Part shown: positions 19,387 to 30,370 of the stretch, in pieces
Position numbering within the stretch: position 1 is the first letter of the stretch
How the letters are laid out: every line of letters begins with the position of its first letter
Assembly: GCA_019745565.1 (NCBI GenBank)
Contig: JAIESW010000037.1
Span: 1 to 64,000, forward strand
Length of the DNA: 64,000 bases
Source: Burkholderiales bacterium
GTDB taxonomy: Bacteria; Pseudomonadota; Gammaproteobacteria; Burkholderiales; Ga0077523
Direction of reading: 5' to 3'
Made by a program: the position numbers and the translations under genes
The notes under the pieces: generated by a model
What the model was told of the DNA's origin: nothing
Database searches by the model: none
The model's input: only the letters and a program-made list of their open reading frames with translations

Positions 19387-19487
19387 CGCGGCCCCCATCC
19401 CAACCTTCCCCCACGCAGTGCGTGGGGGAAGGGGTGTACGGCTCCTTCCCCCAGCTTTGCTGCGGGAAGGTTGGGATGGGGGCCGCG
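19387..19487. repeat. Dispersed palindromic element, CCCTCCCC family (copy A)
   Basis: Two perfect 24-bp inverted arms (19387-19410 and 19464-19487; outer end CGCGGCCCCCATCCCAACC) enclose two hairpins. The first has perfect 13-bp arms around AGT (19404-19432). The second has arms CCTTCCC/GGGAAGG (19444-19470). The whole fills the gap between lolA and rarA. The centre (GGGGAAGGGGTGTACG) recurs at 46945-46960, which marks the two as copies of one element of about 95 bp. Confidence 0.85.
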
Positions 19488-19503
19488 GCCCTAGCAGAAC
19501 CCC

Positions 19504-20853
19504 ATGTCCGACCTCTTCCCGCCGCCCACCGGTCTCGTTCCGCTGGCCGAGCAGATGCGGCCGCAGCGCATCGACGACGTGGTCGGGCAGGCCCACCTCG
19601 TCGGACCGGGCAAGCCGCTGCGGCTCGCGGTGGAATCGGGGCGGCCGCATTCGATGATCCTGTGGGGCCCGCCGGGTGTGGGCAAGACCACGCTCGCCCG
19701 GCTGCTGGCCCACACCTTCGATGCGGAGTTCATCGCGCTGTCGGCGGTTTTCTCCGGCGTGAAGGACATCCGCGAAGCGGTGGCGCAGGCGCAGGACACG
19801 CTGTCGCGGACCGGCCGGCACACGATCCTGTTCGTGGACGAAGTGCACCGCTTCAACAAGGCGCAGCAGGACGCCTTCCTGCCCTACGTGGAACAGGGCG
19901 TGGTGACCTTCATCGGTGCCACCACCGAGAATCCTTCCTTCGAAGTGAACGGGGCGCTGCTGTCGCGTGCCGGCGTATACGTCCTGAATCCGCTGACTGC
20001 GGAGGAGCTGGGTGTCCTGTTCGAACGCGCGCGCGACCGGGCGCTGGCGGGCCTGGCGTTCACCGACGGCGCGAAGCGGATGATGATCGGCGCCGCCGAC
20101 GGTGATGCGCGGCGCCTGCTCAACATGCTGGAGACGATCCGCGCGGCCGCCAGCGCGGCGCAGCGTGACGACGTCGACGAGGAGTTCCTGCAGGCGACGC
20201 TCGCCCAGAACCTGCGCCGCTTCGACAAGGGCGGTGAGGCCTTCTACGATCAGATCTCGGCACTGCACAAGTCGGTGCGCGGTTCGAATCCGGATGCCGC
20301 TCTCTACTGGTGCTGTCGCATGCTGGACGGCGGTGCCGATCCACTCTATGTGGGCCGCCGTGTGATCCGCATGGCCATCGAGGACATCGGCATCGCGGAT
20401 CCGCGCGGCCTGCAGCTGGCACTCGACGCCTGCGCGACCTTCGAGCGGCTCGGCTCGCCCGAAGGCGAACTCGCCATCGCGCAGGCTGTGATCTATCTGG
20501 CATGCGCGCCGAAGAGCAACGCGGCCTACGTCGCCTATAATGCGGCGCGCGATTTCGTGAAGAACGACGGTTCGCGCGCGGTGCCGCTGCACCTGCGCAA
20601 CGCGCCGACCAAGCTCATGAAGGAGCTGGGCTACGGCAAGCAGTATCGCTATGCCCACGACGAGCCGGAGGCATACGCCGCCGGAGAGACCTACTTCCCG
20701 GACGACATGAAGGCGCCCCGGTTCTACCAACCGACGCCGCGCGGTCTGGAAGGCAAGATCGGCGAGAAGCTCGCGCATCTGCGGGAGGTCGACGCTGAAT
20801 ACAGAAAAGCTTCGAACACGAAGGACACGAAGAGCACGAAGGAGACGAAGTGA
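19504..20853 (+). CDS. rarA: Replication-associated recombination protein A (MgsA/RarA)
   Basis: This 449-residue clamp-loader-like AAA+ ATPase acts at stalled replication forks. Walker A is GPPGVGKTT (55-63) and Walker B is ILFVDEVHRFN. Sensor motif FIGATTENPSFEVNGALLSR and the MgsA C-terminal domain (RGSNPDAALYWCCRML) follow. The last 12 residues, NTKDTKSTKETK, are not family sequence. They are encoded by the left arm of the GAAGGACAC repeat that also supplies the stop codon. The gene lies between lolA and serS, the usual order. Confidence 0.94.
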   Translation: MSDLFPPPTGLVPLAEQMRPQRIDDVVGQAHLVGPGKPLRLAVESGRPHSMILWGPPGVGKTTLARLLAHTFDAEFIALSAVFSGVKDIREAVAQAQDTLSRTGRHTILFVDEVHRFNKAQQDAFLPYVEQGVVTFIGATTENPSFEVNGALLSRAGVYVLNPLTAEELGVLFERARDRALAGLAFTDGAKRMMIGAADGDARRLLNMLETIRAAASAAQRDDVDEEFLQATLAQNLRRFDKGGEAFYDQISALHKSVRGSNPDAALYWCCRMLDGGADPLYVGRRVIRMAIEDIGIADPRGLQLALDACATFERLGSPEGELAIAQAVIYLACAPKSNAAYVAYNAARDFVKNDGSRAVPLHLRNAPTKLMKELGYGKQYRYAHDEPEAYAAGETYFPDDMKAPRFYQPTPRGLEGKIGEKLAHLREVDAEYRKASNTKDTKSTKETK

Positions 20854-20925
20854 GCTTGAGCCGGGCTCCACTCGTTTCCTTCATGTTCCTTCGTGTCCTT
20901 CGCGTCCTTCGTGTTGAAAGAGGTT
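20806..20925. repeat. Dispersed palindromic repeat built of GAAGGACAC units (copy 2)
   Basis: The left arm (about 20812-20851; AACACGAAGGACACGAAG and further units) and the right arm (about 20876-20920; TTCCTTCATGTTCCTTCG to CCTTCGTGTTGAAAG) are imperfect reverse complements. The left arm codes the tail of RarA. The right arm ends 14 bp before the serS ATG, so any hairpin lies in the serS leader. Confidence 0.75.
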
Positions 20926-20927
20926 AG

Positions 20928-23646
<2,719 letters not shown>

Positions 23647-23714
23647 GGCGCTATCCTCGCTCCAAGTCGCCGGACGTGACCAGCGATTTTGCGGTGTTAC
23701 AATCTCGGTCCGCC

Positions 23715-23807
23715 GGAGAGGTACCGAAGCGGTCACAACGGCGCTGACTCGAAATCAGATGGTCAGGGAAACCTGGCACGTGGGTTCGAATCCCACCCTC
23801 TCCGCCA
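23715..23807 (+). tRNA. tRNA-Ser (anticodon CGA)
   Basis: The sequence folds as a class II tRNA. The acceptor GGAGAGG (23715-23721) pairs with CCTCTCC (23797-23803), then discriminator G and an encoded CCA (23805-23807). The anticodon stem CTGA/TCAG encloses CTCGAAA, giving anticodon CGA. A long variable arm and a T arm GTGGG-TTCGAAT-CCCAC follow. The long variable arm and G73 agree with serine identity. Confidence 0.96.
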
Positions 23808-23843
23808 AATAAAAGGCCCCCCTGCAGGGGCCTTTTATTTTGC
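23808..23843. terminator. Rho-independent terminator after tRNA-Ser
   Basis: The hairpin AAAAGGCCCC-CCTGCA-GGGGCCTTTT is followed by ATTTT and preceded by AAAT, so it is nearly symmetrical and could stop transcription in both directions. It starts directly at the tRNA CCA end. Confidence 0.9.
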
Positions 23844-24562
23844 CGATACGGGCGTCGCTTCGGACCCACCGGTTCGACCAGAACGCATGCGTTCTGGGAC
23901 GCCCGCAGGGCGGTCCCGAAGCGCAGCTTCGGGATGAGCGGATCGCCGGAAGGCGAGACGATCACAATCCCACCCTCACGGTGCATGCGCACTCGCGGAC
24001 TTCGAGACCGCGATTCGCGCCACTCCACAGGCGCGACGCGCGCATGAGACGGAACGCTATCGAGCGTCCGCAGCCCCTGCATCACACCATCGCGTTGTCC
24101 GAGTTCCATGTCGTCTCCGTGCAGCGAAGCTCCTGGGCTCCGTTGCCTTTCGATGCCTGCTGTTCGAGTTGCTTTGGATTCGCGGTCGATACCGCGGCAT
24201 CCGGGGGAACTTCGACGACCCTGGTCCCATCGAGGGACTTACGCCACGTGGTTCTGAAAAGGATCGGATGCCCAAAGGTTGCTGCATTCGATCCCAGATT
24301 CAACGCACATCGCGAAACGCACGCGATGTCATCGGGCAGGTGCTCGCCATTGCGAACATGGGCAAATTATAACCACACGTTGCCTATCGAAGACACCAAA
24401 AATCTCACAAAAGTTCGCGCGAAGTTGTTGATATGGGGAATCGTTTTCTGTTCGATCAGATACTTGGCAATCGTTCCTGCGGTGAACTCTCGGCGAAATC
24501 CTTCTGACCGCCGGGGGTGGTCCGCTATAATCCAAGGTCATTCAAGAAGTTCGCCACGCACC
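23844..24562. other. 719-bp gene-poor region with palindromes, between tRNA-Ser and ccmA
   Basis: No credible gene is seen. The first part holds a perfect 20-bp palindrome CCAGAACGCATGCGTTCTGG (23878-23897), then the interrupted dyad GGGACGCCC/GGGCGGTCCC (about 23896-23917), then CCCGAAGC-GCA-GCTTCGGG (23915-23933). A 12-bp copy of the tRNA 3' half (AATCCCACCCTC; tRNA 23789-23800) recurs at 23966-23977. From about 24350 the sequence becomes clearly AT-richer than its surroundings. It ends in the ccm promoter. Confidence 0.6.
24503..24531 (+). promoter_or_regulatory. Probable promoter of the ccm operon
   Basis: TCTGAC (24503-24508) and a perfect TATAAT (24526-24531) are separated by 17 bp. 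The ccmA ATG lies 32 bp after the -10. No other promoter is needed before ccmH, because all genes overlap or nearly touch. Confidence 0.55.
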
Positions 24563-25183
24563 ATGCTCGAAGTCCGCGATCTCGCCTGCCAGCGAGGGGA
24601 GCAACTGCTGTTCAGCGGCGTCTCGTTCGACGTGGGCGCAGGCGAACTGCTGTGGGTCGAGGGCCGCAACGGTGCAGGCAAGACGAGCTTGCTGCGCATC
24701 CTGTGCGGACTGAGTCCCGCGGAGGCGGGGACCGTCCGCTGGCAGGGCGAGAGCATTCGCAGTACGCGCGAATCATTCTGCGGGGATTCGTTGTTTCTCG
24801 CGCACTCGAACGGTCTCAAGGACGACCTGACCATCGCGGAGAACCTGCGATTCCATGGGCGCCTCGCGGGCATCGAAGCCGACGCCGAAGACATCGACAG
24901 CGCACTGCAAGCCTGCGGTCTCACCGAACGACGCGATCTTGCCGTGCGCTATCTGTCCCAGGGCCAGCGTCGCCGTGCTGCGCTGGCGCGTCTGTGGCTC
25001 GCGCGGTCGCGCAAGCTCTGGATCCTCGATGAACCGTTCGCGGCACTCGACGCGGAATCGGTGGAACGCCTCGCGGCGCGTCTGGGTGCACATCTCGAAG
25101 CCGGTGGTCTTGCCGTGCTGACGACGCATCAGGAAGTGCCGCTGCCGGCAGGTCGCACACGCCGCCTGCTGCTCGCACACTGA
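24563..25183 (+). CDS. ccmA: Cytochrome c biogenesis ATP-binding export protein CcmA
   Basis: This 206-residue ABC ATPase of the CcmABCD complex releases haem-loaded CcmE. Walker A is GRNGAGKTSLL, the signature is LSQGQRRRAALARL (CcmA-type) and Walker B is LWILDEPFAALD. The gene is first in the ccm operon. The ATG at 24563 is the family start; the frame remains open far upstream but without homology. A clear Shine-Dalgarno is lacking (AAGAAG about 15 bp before). Confidence 0.94.
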   Translation: MLEVRDLACQRGEQLLFSGVSFDVGAGELLWVEGRNGAGKTSLLRILCGLSPAEAGTVRWQGESIRSTRESFCGDSLFLAHSNGLKDDLTIAENLRFHGRLAGIEADAEDIDSALQACGLTERRDLAVRYLSQGQRRRAALARLWLARSRKLWILDEPFAALDAESVERLAARLGAHLEAGGLAVLTTHQEVPLPAGRTRRLLLAH

Positions 25184-25185
25184 CG

Positions 25186-25854
25186 ATGTGGGATGCATTC
25201 GTCGCCGTCTTCGCGCGTGACGTACTCCAGGCCTGGCGCCGGCGCGCGGACTGGCTCACCACCATCTTCTTCTTCGTCATCGTGGTCAGCCTCTTCCCGC
25301 TCGGCGTGGGCCCTGAGCCGGCATTGCTGAAGACCATGGCGCCCGGCATCGTGTGGGTGGCGGCGCTGCTGGCCGCGATGCTCTCGTTGCCGCGCGTCTT
25401 CGGCACCGACTTCGCGGACGGCACGCTCGAGCAGCTGGTGCTGACACCGCAGCCGTTGCCCTTTCTCGTGCTGGCGAAGGTGCTGGCCCATTGGCTCCTG
25501 ACGGGCATACCGCTCGCGGTGATCGCTCCCGTCCTCGGCCTGCAGTTCGGACTCGAAGGCGAGCCGGTTGTCGTATTGTTCGTTGCGTTGCTGCTGGGCA
25601 CGCCCTGCCTGTCGCTGATCGGGGCGGTCGGAGCTGCCCTGACGCTCGGTGTCCGCGGCGGCGGGGTGCTGATCGCACTGCTGGTTCTGCCGTTGTACAT
25701 CCCGGTGCTGATCTTCGGTGCCGGGGCCGTGGAAGCCACCGTCGCGGGAACCGGTGCGGCGGGTCACTTGTCCCTGCTCGCGGCAGGATTGCTGATCGCG
25801 ATCGTGCTGATCCCGTGGGCCGTCGCCGCGGCCTTGCGCATCGCGCTCGAATAG
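25186..25854 (+). CDS. ccmB: Haem exporter subunit CcmB
   Basis: This 222-residue membrane protein has six hydrophobic segments. Family features are FARDVLQAWRRRADWLTTIFFFVIVVSLFPLGVGPEP, FADGTLEQL and ALLVLPLYIPVLIFGAGAVEA. It forms the membrane part of the CcmAB ABC module and begins 2 bp after ccmA. Confidence 0.94.
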   Translation: MWDAFVAVFARDVLQAWRRRADWLTTIFFFVIVVSLFPLGVGPEPALLKTMAPGIVWVAALLAAMLSLPRVFGTDFADGTLEQLVLTPQPLPFLVLAKVLAHWLLTGIPLAVIAPVLGLQFGLEGEPVVVLFVALLLGTPCLSLIGAVGAALTLGVRGGGVLIALLVLPLYIPVLIFGAGAVEATVAGTGAAGHLSLLAAGLLIAIVLIPWAVAAALRIALE

Positions 25855-25865
25855 CTGGAGTTCCC

Positions 25866-26606
25866 TTGGCTCTCAACTGGTTCAAATACTCGTCACCACA
25901 GACCTTTTACCCGCTCGCAGGCAGGCTGATCCCGGTGTTTGCCGTGCTGGCGGCCGTGCTTGGTGCGGTCGGTCTGTACATCGGCTTCTTCGTCGCGCCG
26001 ACCGATTTCCAGCAGGGCGAGGCCTACCGCATCATCTTCATCCACGTGCCGGCGGCGTGGATGTCGATGTTCATCTATCTGGTGATGGCGGGCTGGGCCG
26101 CGTTCGGACTGATCCTCAACACCCGGCTGTCGTCGATGATGGCCACGGCACTCGCGCCCACCGGCGCGCTGATGACGTTCCTCGCCCTGTGGACCGGATC
26201 GCTCTGGGGCAAGCCGATGTGGGGCACGTGGTGGGCCTGGGATGCGCGCATGACCTCCGAGCTGATCCTGCTGTTCCTGTACATCGGCTTCATGGCGCTG
26301 CAGGCGTCGATCGACGATCCGCGTCGCGCCGACAAGGCGGGTGCCATCCTCGCGCTGGTGGGCGCCGTGAACGTGCCCATCATCTACTTCTCGGTGAAGT
26401 GGTGGAACACGCTGCACCAGGGTTCGTCGATCAGCTTCGGCCGCTCGCCGTCCATGGCCAGCACCATGCTGCTGGGCATGCTCGTCATGGCGCTCGCATA
26501 CTGGATGTACTGCATCGCCGCGGCGCTCATGCGTGTGCGGTCGATCATCCTGGAGCGCGAGCGCAACGCCCAATGGGTGCGCGATCTCAAGGGAGCGCCG
26601 GCATGA
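25866..26606 (+). CDS. ccmC: Haem lyase/handling protein CcmC
   Basis: This 246-residue polytopic protein presents haem to CcmE. Haem-ligand histidines and the Trp-rich periplasmic loop are present: FIHVPAAWMSMF, WGTWWAWDARMTSE and the later WWNTLHQGSS. The only start consistent with the family N-terminus (ALNWFKYSSPQTFYPLAGR) is a TTG at 25866, preceded by GGAG at 9 bp. There is no in-frame ATG or GTG nearby. A TTG start may keep CcmC levels low. The stop overlaps ccmD by 4 bp. Confidence 0.92.
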   Translation: MALNWFKYSSPQTFYPLAGRLIPVFAVLAAVLGAVGLYIGFFVAPTDFQQGEAYRIIFIHVPAAWMSMFIYLVMAGWAAFGLILNTRLSSMMATALAPTGALMTFLALWTGSLWGKPMWGTWWAWDARMTSELILLFLYIGFMALQASIDDPRRADKAGAILALVGAVNVPIIYFSVKWWNTLHQGSSISFGRSPSMASTMLLGMLVMALAYWMYCIAAALMRVRSIILERERNAQWVRDLKGAPA

Positions 26607-26782
26607 ACTGGGGCAGCCTCGATGCCTTCCTAGGCATGGGCGGGTACGCCGTCTATGTCTGGGGTTCATACGTCGCTTCGGCCGTGGCCATCGCCGCCGA
26701 GGTGATCCTTCTGCGGCGGCGGCACCGAACGTTGCAGGCGCAGATAGGTCGTAGCTCCAGGAATCCGGAATCCTTAACATGA
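26603..26782 (+). CDS. ccmD: Haem exporter small subunit CcmD
   Basis: This 59-residue protein has one transmembrane helix (about 14-36) and a positively charged tail [13 protein letters not shown], as expected for CcmD. CcmD helps release holo-CcmE from CcmABC. The family motif [11 protein letters not shown] is evident. The ATG overlaps the ccmC stop (ATGA), and its own stop overlaps ccmE by 4 bp. Confidence 0.92.
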   Translation: MNWGSLDAFLGMGGYAVYVWGSYVASAVAIAAEVILLRRRHRTLQAQIGRSSRNPESLT

Positions 26783-27261
26783 AGACTCGTCACAAGCGGT
26801 TGGCGCTCGTCGCCGGCGGCGTTGCCGTTCTCGGCATCGCCGCAGCACTCATCCTCAACGCCTTCCAGAGCAATCTGGTCTTCTTCTACAGCCCGTCGCA
26901 GGTGGCTGCCCACGAGGCGCCCCATGACCGGTCCTTCCGGATCGGCGGCCTGGTGGAACAGGGCAGCCTGCAGAGGCAACCCGACGGCGTGACCGTGCGG
27001 TTCGTCGTGACCGACACCGCGAAGAGCATTCCGGTGCTCTATGCGGGCATCCTTCCCGACCTGTTCAAGGAAGGCAAGGGCGTGGTGGCACAGGGCAAGC
27101 TCGACACCGACGGCGTTTTCCATGCGCGCGAAGTGCTCGCGAAGCACGACGAGAATTACATGCCGCCGGAGGCCGCCGACGCGCTCGAGAAGGCGCGCAA
27201 GGCGGAGCACGAATCGCAGCGTACGCTGGTGATGGAGCGCGCCAAGGAGACGCCGAAATGA
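26779..27261 (+). CDS. ccmE: Periplasmic haem chaperone CcmE
   Basis: This 160-residue protein has an N-terminal membrane anchor (about 8-28) and an OB-fold. The haem-binding histidine lies in [13 protein letters not shown] (H123) with the following tyrosine Y127. Typical positions are H130 and Y134 in E. coli. It carries haem from CcmC to the CcmFH lyase. It overlaps ccmD and ccmF by 4 bp on each side. Confidence 0.95.
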   Translation: MKTRHKRLALVAGGVAVLGIAAALILNAFQSNLVFFYSPSQVAAHEAPHDRSFRIGGLVEQGSLQRQPDGVTVRFVVTDTAKSIPVLYAGILPDLFKEGKGVVAQGKLDTDGVFHAREVLAKHDENYMPPEAADALEKARKAEHESQRTLVMERAKETPK

Positions 27262-29255
27262 TTCCCGAGCTCGGGCAGTTCGCACTCATCGTCGCACTGT
27301 GCATCGCACTGGTGCAAGGCACGTTGCCGCTCGTGGGCGCCGCCAGCGGCAGCGCGCGGCTCATGGCGGTGGCGCGGCCGGCGGCTCAGGGACAGTTCGT
27401 CTTCGTCGCCATCGCGTTCGGCTGCCTCGCCTGGTCGTTCGTGCACAACGATTTCTCCGTGCTCAACGTCGCGACCAATTCGAACTCGAGCCTGCCGCTG
27501 CAGTACCGCTTTGCGGCCACCTGGGGCAGTCACGAAGGCTCGCTTCTGCTATGGGTGCTGATGCTCACCGGCTGGATGACGGCAGTCTCGCTGTTCAGCC
27601 GCCATCTGCCCGATGCCATGACTGCGCGCATCCTCGCGGTGATGGCGCTGGTAAGCGTCGGCTTCCTGCTGTTCATGCTGCTCACCTCGAATCCGTTCGA
27701 ACGCCTGCTGCCGATGGCGGACGACGGTCGCGATCTCAACCCGCTGCTGCAGGATCCCGGCATGGTGATCCATCCACCCATGCTCTATATGGGTTACGTC
27801 GGCTTCTCGGTGGCCTTCGCGTTCGCGATCGCGGCGCTGCTGGGCGGACAGCTGGACGCGACCTGGGCGCGCTGGTCGCGGCCCTGGACCACCGCGGCAT
27901 GGATGTTCCTCACCATCGGCATCTGTCTCGGCAGCGCGTGGGCCTACTACGAACTGGGTTGGGGCGGGTGGTGGTTCTGGGATCCGGTGGAGAACGCCTC
28001 GTTCATGCCCTGGCTGGTGGGCACGGCGCTCATGCATTCACTTGCCGTCACCGAGAAGCGCGGCGGGTTCAAGATCTGGACCGTGCTGCTCGCCATCCTC
28101 GCGTTCAGCCTCAGCCTGCTCGGCACGTTCCTGGTCCGCTCCGGCGTGCTCACCTCGGTGCACGCCTTCGCCACCGATCCGAAGCGCGGCATCTTCATCC
28201 TGGCCTTCCTCGCGATCGTGATCGGAAGTTCGCTGGCGCTCTTCGCATGGCGTGCGCCGAAAGTCGGGCTGGGCGGCAAGTTCGACGTGGTCTCGCGCGA
28301 GTCGGCGCTGCTCACCAACAATGTCCTGCTGGTGGTGGCCGCGGCGTCGGTGCTGCTCGGCACGCTCTATCCGCTGTTTCTGGATGCACTGGACCTGGGC
28401 AAGATTTCCGTGGGGCCCCCGTACTTCGAATCCGTCTTCGTGCCGTTGATGGCGCCCGCGCTGTTCCTGATGGGGGTCGGTCCGCTCGCCAAATGGAAGC
28501 AGGCCGACCTGCCGGATCTCGCCGTGCGTCTCAAATGGGCCTTCGCCGTGGCCGTCGTCGCGGCGGCCATCCTGCCCTTCGTGGCGGGCCGGTGGTCGCC
28601 CATGATCTTCCTGGGTCTGGCGCTCGCGTTCTGGATCGTCGCATCCGGCGTGGTCAACGTTCGCGAACGCGTCGTCCCGCTGCGAGCCGCCAACGGCGGC
28701 AGCACCGCCAAGGCCCTGCGTGCGCAACCGCGCGGCTACTGGGGCATGCTGCTCGCGCACTTCGGCGTCGCGGTCTTCATCGTCGGCGTGACCATGGTGC
28801 GCGGTTACGAGACCGAGAAGGACGTGAAGATGAAGCCGGGCGACGTGGTGGAAGTGGGCGGCTACGGCTTCCGGCTCGACGGCTTCGTGCGTCGCAACGG
28901 TCCGAACTACGAGGCGACCATCGGCAACATCACCGTCCTGAAGGACGGTCGCGAACTGCGCGTCATGCGACCCGAGAAGCGCTTCTACCCGGTGCAGCAG
29001 ATGCCCATGACCGAAGCCGACATGGATTCGGGGCTCACGCGCGACCTGTACGTCTCGCTCGGCGAGCCGGTCGGCGACGGTGCGTGGATCGTCCGTGTGT
29101 ATCACAAACCCTTCGTCGACTGGATCTGGGGCGGCTGCTTCCTGATGGCACTGGGCGGATTGCTCGCGATCACGGACCGGCGCTATCGCATCGCGCGCAA
29201 GGAGGAGGTCGCTAAGGTGCACGCAACCCCGGCCCCGGAACCGGCACGAGCATGA
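27258..29255 (+). CDS. ccmF: Cytochrome c haem lyase subunit CcmF
   Basis: This 665-residue polytopic protein attaches haem to apocytochrome c with CcmH/I. It has the WWD-type motif [20 protein letters not shown], the early [15 protein letters not shown], the [12 protein letters not shown] loop and the C-terminal periplasmic domain ([18 protein letters not shown]). The length matches the family. It overlaps ccmE and ccmG by 4 bp. Confidence 0.95.
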   Translation: MIPELGQFALIVALCIALVQGTLPLVGAASGSARLMAVARPAAQGQFVFVAIAFGCLAWSFVHNDFSVLNVATNSNSSLPLQYRFAATWGSHEGSLLLWVLMLTGWMTAVSLFSRHLPDAMTARILAVMALVSVGFLLFMLLTSNPFERLLPMADDGRDLNPLLQDPGMVIHPPMLYMGYVGFSVAFAFAIAALLGGQLDATWARWSRPWTTAAWMFLTIGICLGSAWAYYELGWGGWWFWDPVENASFMPWLVGTALMHSLAVTEKRGGFKIWTVLLAILAFSLSLLGTFLVRSGVLTSVHAFATDPKRGIFILAFLAIVIGSSLALFAWRAPKVGLGGKFDVVSRESALLTNNVLLVVAAASVLLGTLYPLFLDALDLGKISVGPPYFESVFVPLMAPALFLMGVGPLAKWKQADLPDLAVRLKWAFAVAVVAAAILPFVAGRWSPMIFLGLALAFWIVASGVVNVRERVVPLRAANGGSTAKALRAQPRGYWGMLLAHFGVAVFIVGVTMVRGYETEKDVKMKPGDVVEVGGYGFRLDGFVRRNGPNYEATIGNITVLKDGRELRVMRPEKRFYPVQQMPMTEADMDSGLTRDLYVSLGEPVGDGAWIVRVYHKPFVDWIWGGCFLMALGGLLAITDRRYRIARKEEVAKVHATPAPEPARA

Positions 29256-29776
29256 ATCGATACCTCATTCCGCTCGCGATCTTCGCGGTCCTGGTGGTGT
29301 TCCTCACCATCGGGCTCGGCCTGAAGCCGCGCGACGTGCCGTCGCCGCTGATCGACAAACCGGCACCTGCCTTCACGCTGAAGCAGCTGCACGAACCGAC
29401 GAAGCAGATGTCACCCGCCGACCTCAAGGGCAAGGTGTGGCTGCTCAACGTATGGGGTTCGTGGTGTGTGTCCTGCCGCCAGGAGCATCCGCTGCTGGTC
29501 GAGCTCGCCAAGACCAACATCGTTCCGTTGGTGGGCCTCAACTGGAAGGACGATCCCGCGGCCGCCCTCAAATGGCTCGGCGACCTGGGCGACCCCTATA
29601 CCGTGTCGGTCGTGGACCCCGATGGCAGGGTCGCCATCGACTACGGTGTCTACGGCGCACCGGAGACCTACGTGATCGATCGCGACGGCGTGATCCGCTA
29701 CAAGCACATCGGTCCGATCTCGCCGGATGATCTGACCGGCAAGATCTTGCCGATCGTGAAGAAGCTGCAAGGATGA
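29252..29776 (+). CDS. ccmG: Thiol:disulfide interchange protein CcmG/DsbE
   Basis: This 174-residue membrane-anchored thioredoxin-fold protein (anchor about 4-22) has active site WCVSC (C72, C75) in LLNVWGSWCVSCRQEHP and the cis-proline loop YGVYGAPETYVID. It keeps the CXXCH cysteines of apocytochrome reduced. It overlaps ccmF and ccmH by 4 bp. Confidence 0.94.
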   Translation: MNRYLIPLAIFAVLVVFLTIGLGLKPRDVPSPLIDKPAPAFTLKQLHEPTKQMSPADLKGKVWLLNVWGSWCVSCRQEHPLLVELAKTNIVPLVGLNWKDDPAAALKWLGDLGDPYTVSVVDPDGRVAIDYGVYGAPETYVIDRDGVIRYKHIGPISPDDLTGKILPIVKKLQG

Positions 29777-30249
29777 GACGTATCCTTTCGCTGCTTGCGC
29801 TGTTGCTGCCCCTGGCTGCCGGCGCTGCCGACACGGCACAGCCGGCGGTGGACGACCCGGTGCTGGAGAAGCGCGTCATGGCCCTCACGGCCGAGCTGCG
29901 CTGTCTGGTCTGCCAGAACCAGTCGCTCGCCGATTCCCACGCCGACCTCGCCGTCGATCTGAAGAACCAGGTGCGTGCCATGATGAAGGAGGGGCGCACC
30001 GACGCCGAGATCAAGGCGTTCATGACCGATCGCTACGGCGACTTCGTGCTGTACCGTCCGCCGGTCAAGGCCACGACGTGGCTGTTGTGGGCCGGCCCGT
30101 TCGTGCTGTTCGCGGTGGCGCTGGCGGCGCTGTACGGCTACATCCGGCGCCGTCGGACCGCGACAGGCGAGCCCGGTGAATTGACGCCCGAGCAGCATGC
30201 CCGGGCCCGTGCACTGCTCGAATCGGGCGACGCCGCCGAACCGCGGTAG
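29773..30249 (+). CDS. ccmH: Cytochrome c maturation protein CcmH
   Basis: This 158-residue protein has a signal peptide (1-19), the thiol motif ELRCLVCQNQ (C44, C47), the helix ADLAVDLKNQVRAMM and one transmembrane helix (about 98-120). It reduces the apocytochrome for the haem lyase. It is the last gene of the operon; ccmI is not next to it but lies at 42024. Confidence 0.94.
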   Translation: MRRILSLLALLLPLAAGAADTAQPAVDDPVLEKRVMALTAELRCLVCQNQSLADSHADLAVDLKNQVRAMMKEGRTDAEIKAFMTDRYGDFVLYRPPVKATTWLLWAGPFVLFAVALAALYGYIRRRRTATGEPGELTPEQHARARALLESGDAAEPR

Positions 30250-30370
30250 GGGTGCATGTGGTTGCTTCGGCGCGGGTTGGATCGGTCGAGGCGGTGTCTT
30301 GGATCTGTACCACCGGAGCGCGAGTCGCGTACGCGACGGTGGTGTTCCCCGAAGCTCTGCGGCAACACCC

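Noticed and set aside
23651..24109. 152-residue frame on the minus strand across tRNA-Ser
   Set aside because: It contains GGEGGIRTHVPGF, the usual false protein read from the antisense of a tRNA-Ser gene.
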